Counted from the first letter of the stretch, positions 20,956 through 30,348 are shown. The stretch: 64,000 nt of DNA from Pseudooceanicola marinus (GCF_020177265.1 NZ_JAIVMC010000007.1:268987-332986); one strand, 5' to 3'. Notes: generated by a model from the sequence alone, not told the origin. Translations and numbers: made by a program.

Positions 20956-21987
20956 TCAGTCCTCCATCACGCCGCGGCGGCCCAGAAGGCCCCGGGGACG
21001 GGCAAGCAGAATGACGATGGCGGCGACGTAGATGACGATCTGGTCGATGCCGGGGATGATCGACTTGATCTCGTTCATCGAGGCGAAGCTTTCGAGGATG
21101 CCCAGCAGGAAGCCCGCGGCGACAGCGCCGGGCAGGGACCCCATGCCGCCGACCACGACGACGACGAAGGACAGCACGAGGAAATCCATGCCCATGTGGT
21201 AATTGGGCGAGTTGATTGGCGCGTACATCACCCCTGCCAGGCCGGCGACGGCGGCAGCCAGGCCGAACATGATGGTGAACCGCTTGTCGATGTTGATGCC
21301 CAGCAGGCCCACGGTCTCGCGGTCCGCCATGCCGGCGCGGACGACCATGCCGAAGGTGGTGAACTGCAGGAAGGCGAAGACGCCGCCGATGATGACCGCC
21401 GCGAAGGCGAAGTAGATCATCCGCCAGTAAGGATAGATGATGGTGTTGGGATCAAAGCCCATCATGGCGCCGAAGTCGAAGGAGCCCTTGAACGCATCGG
21501 GCGCGGGCGTCTGGATCGGGTTGGCGCCGTAGTAATGCTTGATCAACTCCTGCAGCACGATGGCCAGGCCGAAGGTCACCAGGATCTGGTCGGCATGGGG
21601 GCGGCGGTAGAAATGCTTGATCAGCCCGCGTTCCATGATGAAGCCGACGGCGATCATGATCGGGATCGAGAAAAGGATCGCCAGGGGCACCGACCAGTCG
21701 ATGATGGCATGGCCGAGGTCCGGTCCGAACCATCCCTCGATATAGGGCGTCTTCACTTTCAGCGGGTTACCCAGGAAGTCGGTGCGCGTCGGATCGACGG
21801 TCTCGAATGACAGGTTCAGCAGCTTGTTCAGCGACACGGCACAGAAGGCGCCGATCATGAACAGCGCGCCATGGGCGAAGTTGACCACGCCGAGCGTGCC
21901 GAAGATCAGGGTCAGGCCGAGGGCGATCAGTGCATAGGCACTGCCCTTGTCCAGCCCGTTCAGGATTTGGAGGATGATGGCGTCCAT
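20956..21987 (-). CDS. livH: Liv-type ABC transporter permease (LivH-like)
   Basis: Partner permease of LivM, 343 residues. The N-terminal [21 protein letters not shown] and [15 protein letters not shown] segments are diagnostic of LivH. An insertion of about 40 residues (about 65-110, [20 protein letters not shown]) is longer than in E. coli LivH. The second half has [21 protein letters not shown] and [14 protein letters not shown]. The start ATG at 21985-21987 has AAGG upstream. Confidence 0.93.
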   Translation of the reverse strand: MDAIILQILNGLDKGSAYALIALGLTLIFGTLGVVNFAHGALFMIGAFCAVSLNKLLNLSFETVDPTRTDFLGNPLKVKTPYIEGWFGPDLGHAIIDWSVPLAILFSIPIMIAVGFIMERGLIKHFYRRPHADQILVTFGLAIVLQELIKHYYGANPIQTPAPDAFKGSFDFGAMMGFDPNTIIYPYWRMIYFAFAAVIIGGVFAFLQFTTFGMVVRAGMADRETVGLLGINIDKRFTIMFGLAAAVAGLAGVMYAPINSPNYHMGMDFLVLSFVVVVVGGMGSLPGAVAAGFLLGILESFASMNEIKSIIPGIDQIVIYVAAIVILLARPRGLLGRRGVMED

Positions 21988-22125
21988 GGCTCTACCTTGG
22001 CTCTGTCGGCGCGCCCCGTGCCGGGCGGCCGTGCGGAAGTAGGGGGAGAGGGGCCGCACCGGTCAGGCGCGGCCCTCGGAAACGGGACGGGAAGGGGGGA
22101 CAGGTGGTGCGTCCTGCCCCCGCCC

Positions 22126-22151
22126 GTCGCGGGGAGGGTTCCCCCCGCGAC
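22126..22151 (-). promoter_or_regulatory. intercistronic GC hairpin between binding-protein gene and livH
   Basis: A 9-bp stem GTCGCGGGG / CCCCGCGAC with an 8-base loop, just after the binding-protein stop. Such hairpins often stabilise the upstream message and keep binding protein in excess over permeases. That role is inferred. Confidence 0.55.
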
Positions 22152-22168
22152 CCCGTGCCCCGCAGGCG

Positions 22169-23509
22169 TCAGGCGCCGGCGTTGCAGGACCCGAGCGCGC
22201 CGCCCGAGAACATCGGGTGATCCGGCGCGTAGGTGACCTGATCGACGGGCGTGACCTCGACCACTTCCAGAAGGTCGAACTCGGAGGTCGGGTTGTCCTT
22301 CCCCTTCACCACGAGCACGTCCTTGAAGCACTGGTGGTCATCGGCACGATACAGCGTCTTGCCGTTGCCCAGGCCGTCGAACTCGTAGCCCTCCAGGGCC
22401 TCGGCCACGGCGCAGGGGTTGAAGGAGCCCGCGCGGGCCACGGCATCCGCATAGAGCAGGGTCTGCACGTAGCAGGTGTGCGCGGCCTGGGACGGCGGGA
22501 AGCCGTACTTGGTGCCGAAGCTCTTCACGAAGGCCTGGGAGCCCGCGTCCTGCAGCGACCAGTGCCAGTTGGTCGACCCGAAGATGCCCTTCACGTTCTC
22601 GCCGGCGCCGCGCGCCATCAGGCGCGAGTAGAGCGGCACGACGATCTCGAACTGCTTGCCGTTGACCATCTTCTCGCGCAGGCCGAACTGCACGGCATTG
22701 GTCAGCGAGTTGACCATGTTGCCGCCGTAGTGGTTCAGGATCAGCACGTCGGCGTCCGTTTGCAGGATCGGCGTGATGTAGGAGGAGAAGTCGGTCGCCG
22801 CCAGCGGGGTGCGGACGGTGTTGACGGTTTCCCAGCCCAGCGACTCGGTCGCCGCCTTGATCGATTCCTCCTGGGTCCAGCCCCAGGTGTAGTCGGCGGT
22901 CAGGTGATAGGCCTTGCGATCGGTGCCGTACTGCGAGGCAAGCACCGGGGCGAGGGCCGCGCCGGACATGTAGGCGTTGAAGAAGTGGCGGAAGCCGTTG
23001 GCCTTCTTGTCCTTGCCCGTGGTGTCGTTGGAGTGGGTCAGGCCGGCCATGAAGATCACGCCCGCTTCCTGGCAGAGACCCTGCACGGCCACGGCCACGC
23101 CGGAGGACGAACCGCCGGAGATCATCACCGCGCCGTCCTTCTCGATCATCGACTTGGCCGAGGCACGGGCCGCGTCGGACTTGGTCTGGGTGTCGCCGGT
23201 CACGTATTCGACCTTCTTGCCCAGGATGCCGTTGCCCTCCAGCACCTGCGAGCTGAAAGTCTGCATCATGCCGCCGTCGCCTTCACCGTTCAGGTGCTCG
23301 ACCGCCAGCTGGAAGGCGCGCAGTTCGTCGGCGCCTTCGTCCGCATAGGGGCCCGACTGGGGCACGTTGAAGCCCAGGGTGACGGTGCCGCCCGTGGGTT
23401 CGTTGGTGAAGGCGCTTGCGCCCGAGGTGAAGATGGTCGGCAGAGCAAGACCGGCGCCAGTCACGGCACCGGTTTTCAATAGCCCGCGACGGGTCAGAAA
23501 GTTCGTCAT
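22169..23509 (-). CDS. ABC transporter substrate-binding protein, Tat-exported, branched-chain/urea type
   Basis: Periplasmic receptor of the importer, 446 residues. The N-terminus has a twin-arginine signal (LTRRGLLKTG followed by a hydrophobic stretch, cleavage near GASA). The mature part has the Peripla_BP_6 layout: TLGFNVPQSGPYADEG, VEYVTGDTQTKSDAARASAK, ISGGSSSGVAVAVQ and WGWTQEES. The ligand is unknown; the neighbouring acs and ScfR-type regulator suggest a short carboxylate or a compound yielding one. It is first gene of the operon, with GGAGG before the ATG, and the divergent regulator gene faces it. Confidence 0.9.
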   Translation of the reverse strand: MTNFLTRRGLLKTGAVTGAGLALPTIFTSGASAFTNEPTGGTVTLGFNVPQSGPYADEGADELRAFQLAVEHLNGEGDGGMMQTFSSQVLEGNGILGKKVEYVTGDTQTKSDAARASAKSMIEKDGAVMISGGSSSGVAVAVQGLCQEAGVIFMAGLTHSNDTTGKDKKANGFRHFFNAYMSGAALAPVLASQYGTDRKAYHLTADYTWGWTQEESIKAATESLGWETVNTVRTPLAATDFSSYITPILQTDADVLILNHYGGNMVNSLTNAVQFGLREKMVNGKQFEIVVPLYSRLMARGAGENVKGIFGSTNWHWSLQDAGSQAFVKSFGTKYGFPPSQAAHTCYVQTLLYADAVARAGSFNPCAVAEALEGYEFDGLGNGKTLYRADDHQCFKDVLVVKGKDNPTSEFDLLEVVEVTPVDQVTYAPDHPMFSGGALGSCNAGA

Positions 23510-23658
23510 GGATTCCTCCCTAGATCAGGTGCGCCCGGACCTCCTCCGCCCGGCCACTTCATCACGATCGGGTTCAATACCCGAGCGCATGATGCAAAAG
23601 GATCATGGCAGAGGAATGGAAAAGCGATCAACAACCCACTTTCATTACTTGATTTTTT

Positions 23659-23702
23659 TGTAAATTAATCGACTATACGAGTGCGAGTTGTGTAAATTAA
23701 TC
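23659..23702. promoter_or_regulatory. two direct repeats TGTAAATTAATC, candidate operator
   Basis: Identical 12-bp copies at 23659-23670 and 23691-23702, 32 bp apart (about three helical turns). They lie in AT-rich DNA between the divergent binding-protein and regulator genes. This is a likely binding site for the ScfR-type regulator. No other copy was noticed elsewhere in the window. Confidence 0.55.
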
Positions 23703-23745
23703 AATGTTGCGCCGCAGAATATGGTTGAAAGAACAGGGAAATTTG

Positions 23746-25086
23746 ATGGCTGAACGTGGCAGGGGCGGATCGCTGACCGGCACGCGGATTCGCGAAAGGC
23801 GCAATCTGGTGGGCATGCGGCAGGCGGAACTGGCCCGACGGGCGGGCATCTCGGCCTCCTATCTCAACCTGATCGAGCACAATCGGCGCAGAATCGGCGG
23901 GAAGTTGCTGCTGTCGCTGGCCGAGGCGCTGGGGGTCGAGCCCTCCGCCCTGTCGGAGGGCGCGGAGGCCGCGCTTCTGGCGCAGTTGCGCCAGGCCGCC
24001 GCAGACCGGCCCGAGGCCGGTGCGGACCTGGAACGGATCGAGGAATTCGTCGGCCGTTTCCCGGGCTGGGCGCAACTGGTGGCGCAGCAGGGGCAGCGCC
24101 TGGGGGCCTTGCAACAGGCCGTGGAGGCGTTGACTGACCGCCTGACCCATGACCCTCACCTGGCGGCTTCGCTGCACGAGGTGCTGTCGACCGTCACGGC
24201 GATCCATGCCTCTGCCGAGATCCTGGTGGCGGAAAAGGAGCTGGAGCCCGAGTGGCGGGATCGTTTCAACCGCAACATCCGCGAGGACAGCGCCCGCCTG
24301 GCCGAGGGCGCGCGGCGGCTGGTCGAGGAACTGGACGAGGGCGAGACCAGCGAGGCGGCCATCGCCTCTCCCCAGGACCAGGTCGAGGGGTTCCTCAGCG
24401 ATCACGGCTTCCACTTTCCCGCGCTGGAAGGGGGCGCGGAGGACGGTGCGGTGGAGGCGCTGCTGTCGACCGCCGGCGAACGTCTTGGGTCGGGCGCCGC
24501 CCGGCTGATGGCGCGGCGAGTGCTGGACCGATACGCGCGCGAAGCGGCGGCGCTGCCGGTCTCGGCGGTGATAGAGGCCCTGCCGGAGGGCGTCGTGCTG
24601 GACCCGGCGGCCCTTGGCGCGCGCTTCGGCGTCGATGCCGGGCGGATGATGCGCCGCCTGGCAACACTGCCCGCCGACCGGCTGGCCGAGAAGGGGCAGG
24701 CGCCCCTGGGCCTGGTCGCTTGCGACGCCTCGGGCACGCTGACCTTCCGCAAGCCGCTGGACCGCTTCCCTCTGCCACGCTTCGGCGCGGCCTGTCCGCT
24801 CTGGCCGCTGTTCCAGGCGCTGAGCCGGCCGATGATGCCCATTGCCGGCAAGATCCGCCTGGCGGGCCGGTCGGAGGGAGTCTTCGTCACCCATGCCATT
24901 GCCCAGCCCGTGGGCGCCCCCGTGGCCAACCGCGATCCCACCTTCGAGGCGCATATGCTGATCCAGCCGGGGCGGGCCGAGGATCCTGTGGACCTGCCGC
25001 GCGTCGGGGTGACCTGCCGGATCTGCCCGAAAGCGGATTGCCGAGGGCGCCGCGAACCCTCCATCATGGCGGAAAGCGGGGGCTGA
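23746..25086 (+). CDS. XRE-family regulator, ScfR type, with an embedded HisKA-like segment
   Basis: Predicted transcription regulator of 446 residues. An N-terminal HTH_XRE domain covers about 10-65 (RQAELARRAGISASYLNLIE). The C-terminus has the ScfR/DUF2083-type ending VTCRICPKADCRGRREP. Unusually, residues about 140-195 read like a histidine-kinase dimerisation domain: SLHEVLSTVTAIHASAEIL with H144 in the H-box position, then a second helix ending ARLAEGARRLVEEL. ScfR relatives often sense acyl-CoA and control acetate/propionate genes. The ATG at 23746 has AGGGAA upstream; a start at 23704 lacks one. It is divergent from the liv operon and followed by a receiver gene. Confidence 0.85.
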   Translation: MAERGRGGSLTGTRIRERRNLVGMRQAELARRAGISASYLNLIEHNRRRIGGKLLLSLAEALGVEPSALSEGAEAALLAQLRQAAADRPEAGADLERIEEFVGRFPGWAQLVAQQGQRLGALQQAVEALTDRLTHDPHLAASLHEVLSTVTAIHASAEILVAEKELEPEWRDRFNRNIREDSARLAEGARRLVEELDEGETSEAAIASPQDQVEGFLSDHGFHFPALEGGAEDGAVEALLSTAGERLGSGAARLMARRVLDRYAREAAALPVSAVIEALPEGVVLDPAALGARFGVDAGRMMRRLATLPADRLAEKGQAPLGLVACDASGTLTFRKPLDRFPLPRFGAACPLWPLFQALSRPMMPIAGKIRLAGRSEGVFVTHAIAQPVGAPVANRDPTFEAHMLIQPGRAEDPVDLPRVGVTCRICPKADCRGRREPSIMAESGG

Positions 25087-25194
25087 GGCCTTTTGGCGTC
25101 ACTGATTCCGTTTCCGCGCGAGAAGGCGCTTTCAACGCGCCCGTGAAGACTGCTAGAACTTTCCGGCATTGCTCTGCTGGGAGGGGAGGACCGA

Positions 25195-25566
25195 ATGAGC
25201 AAGTCCGTACTCGTCGTCGAGGACGAGCCGAACATCATCGAGGCGATTTCCTTCATCCTGTCACGGGACGGCTGGCATGTGTCCAGCCACTCCAACGGCG
25301 AGGATGCGGTGGAGGCGATCCGTGCGCGGGCGCCCGACCTGGTGATCCTCGACGTGATGCTGCCCGGCCGCTCCGGCTACGACATCCTGCGCGAGCTGCG
25401 CGCTGGCGAAGGCGCCGGGGCCAACCTGCCGGTTCTGATGCTGACCGCGCGCGGCCAGACCAAGGATCGCGCCCTGGCCGAGGAAATCGGCGCCAGCCGC
25501 TTCATGTCGAAACCCTTCTCCAACGCCGAGGTGCTGGAGGCGGTGAACGCGCTGGTCGCGCCGTGA
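25195..25566 (+). CDS. single-domain response regulator (receiver only)
   Basis: CheY-type receiver of 123 residues with no output domain. The acidic pocket ED (residues 9-10), phospho-acceptor D53 in LVILDVMLPG, T in LMLTARG and the conserved K106 in FMSKPF are all present. It sits between the ScfR-type regulator and the symporter-kinase fusion. In the CrbS/CrbR system of gamma-proteobacteria the partner regulator has a LuxR output domain, which is missing here. It may pass phosphate to, or bind, another protein. Confidence 0.92.
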   Translation: MSKSVLVVEDEPNIIEAISFILSRDGWHVSSHSNGEDAVEAIRARAPDLVILDVMLPGRSGYDILRELRAGEGAGANLPVLMLTARGQTKDRALAEEIGASRFMSKPFSNAEVLEAVNALVAP

Positions 25567-25601
25567 TGCGCTGCCTCGCAGATATGGGGGACTAGACGCC
25601 G

Positions 25602-26090
25602 ATGAGCCCGCCGCCGGTCCGCCCCGTTTTCCTCGAACGCCAGAGCTACCGTCAGCGCAGGCTGATCGACGCGGCACGCTTGCTGCCGATCCTGGGGGTG
25701 CTTTTGCTGGCCGTGCCGCTGCTGTGGCCCGAGGGCAATGAGTTCGAACTGGGGGAAGGCAGCGCGGGGCAGGGCCTGCCGGTGTCGCGGGCGATGATCT
25801 ACATCTTTTCCGTCTGGGCCGGGCTGGCCATCGCCTCGGCCCTGCTGGTCTGGCGTCTGTCGGTCGAGGAGGTCGAGCGGCTGGACAGTGGCGGGACCGG
25901 GGGGGCACGCGGCGCCGCGCCCGACCTGCCGGCCGAGTTTGTCCTGCGCAACCGCGGGGCGGTTTCGGCGGCTGCGGGCGCGGACTTCGGCCGTGGGGCG
26001 CCGGGCGCCGACGACATGGGCGTTGATGGTGTCAGCAACGCGGGCCCGGGCGCAGAGGGTGAGGATGGTGCCGGCGGGGGCCGGGGCTGA
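25602..26090 (+). CDS. small two-TM membrane protein upstream of the kinase
   Basis: The protein has 162 residues and is not recognised. There are two hydrophobic segments (about 25-42, AARLLPILGVLLLAVPLLW; about 65-85, MIYIFSVWAGLAIASALLVW) and a long Gly/Ala-rich acidic tail predicted to be disordered. The gene overlaps the start of the symporter-kinase gene by one base (TGATG), so it is probably co-translated and may be an accessory subunit. GGGGA precedes the ATG. Confidence 0.75.
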   Translation: MSPPPVRPVFLERQSYRQRRLIDAARLLPILGVLLLAVPLLWPEGNEFELGEGSAGQGLPVSRAMIYIFSVWAGLAIASALLVWRLSVEEVERLDSGGTGGARGAAPDLPAEFVLRNRGAVSAAAGADFGRGAPGADDMGVDGVSNAGPGAEGEDGAGGGRG

Positions 26091-28780
26091 TGGCCTCGCT
26101 CAACCTGCTGATCGCGGTCTGCATGGCCTATGGCGCGGCGCTGTTCCTGGTGGCTTTCGGCGCCGAACGTGCGGCCCTGCGCGGACGCTCGGGCTGGTTG
26201 CGTTCGCCCATCGTCTACACCTTGTCGCTGTCGATCTACTGCACCGCCTGGACCTTCTACGGGGCTGTCGGCTACGCCGCGCGGTCGGGGCTGGAATACA
26301 TGACGATCTACATCGGCCCGTCGCTGGTGATGATCGGCTGGTTCTGGGGCCTGCGCAAGATCGTGCGGATCGGGCGCAGCCAGCGCATCACCTCGGTCGC
26401 CGACCTCATCTCGTCGCGCTACGGCAAGTCGAACCTGCTGGCGGTCGCCGTGACCCTGATCGCGGTCGTGGGCACCACGCCCTACATCGCCCTGCAACTG
26501 CAATCCGTGACACAGAGCTTCGCCGTCTTCGCCGCCGCCGACCCAACGGCGCGCATGGGGGCCGAAAGCCAGACCACCGCGCTTTGGGTCGCCGCCGGGC
26601 TGGCGGCCTTCACCGTGCTTTTCGGCACCCGCAACCTGGATGCCAACGAACGCCACCACGGCGTGGTCATGGCTATCGCGGTCGAGGCGGTGGTGAAGCT
26701 TTGCGCGCTGCTGGCCGTGGGGATCTACGTGGTCTGGGGGCTGGGCGGTGGCCTGGGGGAGACGCTGGCGCGGATCGACGCCTCGGCCCGGCTGGGGGAA
26801 TGGCACATCGCCAACGGCCGCTGGTCGGGGCTGATCTTCCTCGCCGGTGCCGCCTTCCTGACCCTGCCGCGGATGTTCCAGGTGCTGGTGGTGGAGAACG
26901 AGGATGAACGCCATCTGCGCACCGCCTCCTGGGCCTTCCCCGGCTATGTCATGCTGATGAGCCTTTTCGTCATGCCGATTGCGGTGGCCGGCCTGTCGAC
27001 GCTGCCGCGCGGCTCGAACCCCGACATGTTCGTCCTGACCCTGCCGCTGAGCCAGGGGCAGACCGGGCTGGCGGTCTTTTCCTTCATCGGGGGGTTCAGT
27101 TCCGCCACCTCGATGGTGATCGTGGCGGCCATCGCGCTGTCGACCATGGTGTCGAACCACATCGTGATGCCGATCTGGCTGAAGCTGCAGCCGGGCAAGG
27201 GGGCGATGGTTTCGGGCGACGTGCGCCACGTGGTGATCCTGGCGCGGCGGCTGTCGATCGTCGGCGTGCTCTTCCTCGGCTATCTCTACTACCACCTGTC
27301 GGGCGGTGGCGCGGCGCTGGCGGCCATCGGCCTGATCTCCTTTTCGGGGGTGGCGCAGTTCCTGCCGCCGCTTCTGGGCGGGATCTTCTGGCGCGGCGGC
27401 GCGCGGTCGGGCGCCCTGGCCGGGCTGGGTGCGGGATTTTCCATCTGGCTGTGGTGCCTCTTCCTGCCGTCCTTCGGCGAAGGCGTGGTGATCCCGGCGG
27501 AGGTCATGCGGCATGGACCCTGGGGCCTCAGCTGGCTGCGGCCCTATGCGCTTTTCGGGATCGAGGGGCTTGATCCGCTGGTGCACGGGGTCCTGTGGTC
27601 GATGCTGATCAACTCCGGCCTCTTCGCTGGGATCTCGCTGCTGTCCTTCCCCAGCCCGATGGAGCGGTTGCAGGGGGCGCAGTTCGTCAACATCTTCCAG
27701 CATTCCGCCAGCCCCCGCGGCTGGGAGGGCGGCACGGCGCAAAGCGAGGACCTGATGGTCATGGCGCAGCGCCTTTTGGGCGCGCGCGAGGCGCAGAAGC
27801 TGTTCCAGCGCGAGGCGGAACGCCAGGGCGTACAGGGTTACCTGCCCGAACCCACGGGGGAGTTCCTGCAGGTCTTGGAACGCGAGCTGTCGGGCAGCGT
27901 GGGCGCCGCCACGGCGCACGCCATGGTGGGCCAGATCGTCGGCCGCGCCGCCGTCTCGGTCGAGGATCTGATGGCCGTGGCCGATGAAACGGCGCAGATC
28001 ATGGAATACTCCAGCCAGCTGGAAGCCAAGTCGGCCGAACTGGCCCGCACCGCCCGGCAGCTGCGGCTGGCGAACGAGAAGCTGACCCAGCTGTCGGTGC
28101 AGAAGGACGCCTTCCTCAGCCAGATCAGCCACGAGCTGCGCACGCCCATGACCTCGATCCGGTCCTTTTCCGAGATCCTGCGCGATGCCCCGGACCTGTC
28201 CGGCGAGGCGAAGTCGAAATATGCCCAGATCATCCATGACGAGGCGAAACGCCTGACCCGCCTGCTGGACGATTTGCTGGATCTGTCGGTGCTGGAGAAC
28301 GGCCAGGTGACCCTGAACCAGAGCCGGGTGCGTCTGGGCGACGTTCTGGACCACGCGGTGCATGCCACCGGCGCCGATGATGGCCGGCTGACCCTGCGCC
28401 GCACCCCGGCGCAGGAGGACATCTGGATCGACACCGATGGCGACCGTCTGGCGCAGGTCTTCATCAACCTGATCGCCAATGCGCGGAAATACTGCGATGC
28501 CGAGGCACCGGTGCTGGGCATCTCCGTGCGCCGGGCCGAGGGGCAGCTGATCGTGGATTTCATCGACAACGGCTCGGGCGTCGAGACCTCGCAACAGGCG
28601 ATGATCTTCGAGAAATTCGCCCGTATCGGTGATCAGAAGGCCGGGGGCGCGGGCCTTGGCCTGGCCATCTGCCGGGAGATCATGCTGCGCCTGGGCGGTA
28701 CCATTTCCTACCTGCCGGGGCAGGGGGGCGCAGCCTTCCGCGTCGTGCTGCCGCCGCCGGAGGCGCTGGCAGCGCAATAA
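26090..28780 (+). CDS. sodium/solute symporter-histidine kinase fusion (CrbS/CbrA type)
   Basis: Hybrid sensor of 896 residues. Residues about 1-520 form an SSF/SLC5-type domain with about 13 membrane segments (SIYCTAWTFYGAVGYAARSG, SMVIVAAIALSTMVSNH). A linker leads to a HisKA domain with phospho-acceptor H681 in SQISHELRTPM. The HATPase domain has the N-box NLIANARKY, G1 box DNGSGV and G2 box GGAGLGLAI. Kinases of this type control acs and carbon-source use in other proteobacteria. It is in an operon with the receiver and a two-TM protein. The probable output is acetate or short-carboxylate metabolism, by inference. Confidence 0.92.
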   Translation: MASLNLLIAVCMAYGAALFLVAFGAERAALRGRSGWLRSPIVYTLSLSIYCTAWTFYGAVGYAARSGLEYMTIYIGPSLVMIGWFWGLRKIVRIGRSQRITSVADLISSRYGKSNLLAVAVTLIAVVGTTPYIALQLQSVTQSFAVFAAADPTARMGAESQTTALWVAAGLAAFTVLFGTRNLDANERHHGVVMAIAVEAVVKLCALLAVGIYVVWGLGGGLGETLARIDASARLGEWHIANGRWSGLIFLAGAAFLTLPRMFQVLVVENEDERHLRTASWAFPGYVMLMSLFVMPIAVAGLSTLPRGSNPDMFVLTLPLSQGQTGLAVFSFIGGFSSATSMVIVAAIALSTMVSNHIVMPIWLKLQPGKGAMVSGDVRHVVILARRLSIVGVLFLGYLYYHLSGGGAALAAIGLISFSGVAQFLPPLLGGIFWRGGARSGALAGLGAGFSIWLWCLFLPSFGEGVVIPAEVMRHGPWGLSWLRPYALFGIEGLDPLVHGVLWSMLINSGLFAGISLLSFPSPMERLQGAQFVNIFQHSASPRGWEGGTAQSEDLMVMAQRLLGAREAQKLFQREAERQGVQGYLPEPTGEFLQVLERELSGSVGAATAHAMVGQIVGRAAVSVEDLMAVADETAQIMEYSSQLEAKSAELARTARQLRLANEKLTQLSVQKDAFLSQISHELRTPMTSIRSFSEILRDAPDLSGEAKSKYAQIIHDEAKRLTRLLDDLLDLSVLENGQVTLNQSRVRLGDVLDHAVHATGADDGRLTLRRTPAQEDIWIDTDGDRLAQVFINLIANARKYCDAEAPVLGISVRRAEGQLIVDFIDNGSGVETSQQAMIFEKFARIGDQKAGGAGLGLAICREIMLRLGGTISYLPGQGGAAFRVVLPPPEALAAQ

Positions 28781-28839
28781 GGCGGGGCTAAAGCGAATGG
28801 TAACCATCTGACGCCTACAACCAGCAGGGAAACCCGCGA

Positions 28840-30108
28840 ATGGCGGTGGCGAAAGACATGGCATCAACTGCATCCAATGCGGTGCTGCGCAAGAAGGCGT
28901 CAGCGGCGCGAGAGACCTACCAGGCCCGGGCGATGTCGCCCGAGAAAGCCTTGCGGCTGTCGCTTGCCAAAAGCGCGGATGAGCTTCTGGATATGTCGCT
29001 GGTCGTCCTGTCGTGCCAGTACGACTACCTCTCGGCCGATGATCTGGCGGGGCATCTGGCCGATGACGCGCTGCTGGTGCTGCTGGATGGGGCCGGGAGA
29101 GTGACCGGGGCGATGATGCTGGATCTGATGGCGACCTCCGCCCTGGTGGAGCAGAGCACCATGGGCCGCGTCTCCCCGCTGGAGCCGGAGCCGCGCGCGA
29201 CCACGGCCACGGATGCAGCCCTGATCGGGCCGATCCTCGACGATGTCTTCCTGCGCCTGGCGATGATGCTGGAAGGGGATCCGGCGGCGGACTGGATGGC
29301 CGGGTACAGCTTCGGCGTGCGGCTGGAGAACGTACGGCTGATGAGCCTGGCGCTGGATGCCCCCGATTTCCACGTCTTCCGCCTGCACGCGGAATTCGGC
29401 GCCACCCGGCAGGGGCACATGCTCTTCGCGCTTCCAGACCGCCGCCACCTGCCCGCGATCGAGCAGGAGGGCGAGGCCGCGGGCGATGCCGGACCCACCG
29501 TGGGCGAGGCGGTCATGTCGGCGCCCGCCACCATCGACGCGGTCCTGCACCGCACCACCATGCCCTTTGCCCGCGTCAGCGCGCTGAAGGTGGGGGATCT
29601 GATCGGGATCCCCCGCGCCGCTCTGACCCAAACCCGGCTGGAAACCCGCGGCGAGACAGGGCGCGCGGCCTGCCTGGGCAAAGTGCGCTTGGGCCAGATG
29701 GGCGGGTTTCGCGCCGTGCGGCTGACCATGGCCGAACTGGCCGAGGCGCAGGGCGTCGGTGGCGCGGGCCAGGCCGGCCTGCCTGCACCGGACGGCGGCG
29801 GGGCGGGCTCGGCGATGGACGGCGGTGAGATGGATTTCGCCGCCGCTGACATGGCGGAGGCCTCGCCCGCAGCGATGGATCTCGGCGCGATGGATTTCGA
29901 TACGGCGGAGATCGGCGGGTTCGACAGCGACGAGGGCGGGGAGCTGCCGCCCTTGGGCGATCTGTCGTCCTCGGATGACGCGGGGGAGGCAGATTTCCCG
30001 GCGCTCGACGACCTGCCCGACCTGTCGGACTTGCCGGAGCTGGAGGCGGGAGACGACGACGATTTTCCGGCCATGTCCCTGGCCGATCTGCCCGACCCGG
30101 AGGAGTAG
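28840..30108 (+). CDS. orphan FliM/FliN-family (SpoA domain) protein
   Basis: The protein has 422 residues. The N-terminal about 200 residues resemble the middle part of FliM. Residues about 230-300 match the SpoA surface-presentation fold of flagellar switch proteins (TIDAVLHRTTMPFARVSALK, LKVGDLIGIPRAALTQTRLE). The C-terminal about 110 residues are an acidic, repetitive, probably disordered tail. There are no flagellar genes nearby. It lies 59 bases after the kinase gene on the same strand and could be co-transcribed. Its role is unclear: an alternative switch subunit or a CheY-type receiver partner are possible. Confidence 0.75.
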   Translation: MAVAKDMASTASNAVLRKKASAARETYQARAMSPEKALRLSLAKSADELLDMSLVVLSCQYDYLSADDLAGHLADDALLVLLDGAGRVTGAMMLDLMATSALVEQSTMGRVSPLEPEPRATTATDAALIGPILDDVFLRLAMMLEGDPAADWMAGYSFGVRLENVRLMSLALDAPDFHVFRLHAEFGATRQGHMLFALPDRRHLPAIEQEGEAAGDAGPTVGEAVMSAPATIDAVLHRTTMPFARVSALKVGDLIGIPRAALTQTRLETRGETGRAACLGKVRLGQMGGFRAVRLTMAELAEAQGVGGAGQAGLPAPDGGGAGSAMDGGEMDFAAADMAEASPAAMDLGAMDFDTAEIGGFDSDEGGELPPLGDLSSSDDAGEADFPALDDLPDLSDLPELEAGDDDDFPAMSLADLPDPEE

Positions 30109-30221
30109 AGGGCACCGGCAGGTCCGGGCGGTCCTGCCGAATGAGCTGCCGTTCTCCCCCTTTTGGCAAAGCGGAAGGCCTCTGGCGCGAAGAGCCGGAG
30201 GTGGCTGGCGCGGCATGAAAA

Positions 30222-30240
30222 AGCGCCCGCGAGGGGCGCT
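30222..30240. terminator. hairpin between convergent genes
   Basis: Stem AGCGCCC / GGGCGCT between the FliM-like gene and the convergent phosphatase-like gene. It may act in both directions; the plus-strand side is not followed by a T-run. Confidence 0.5.
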
Positions 30241-30348
30241 GTCACGTCATGGGTCTTGAGGGGTAGGCCAGAGGAGGGAGCCCGACGGGCGCCCTGGTGA
30301 CCGCGAGGGCCGGGGCGCGGCCCGGTGACCGGGCCCGCGCCTGACTGT

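Noticed and set aside
25799..28873. A 1024-codon minus-strand frame opposite the symporter-kinase gene
   Set aside because: It is a GC-driven antisense shadow (His/Gln/Arg-rich) of a clearly real plus-strand gene; several similar long shadows in the core region were dropped for the same reason.
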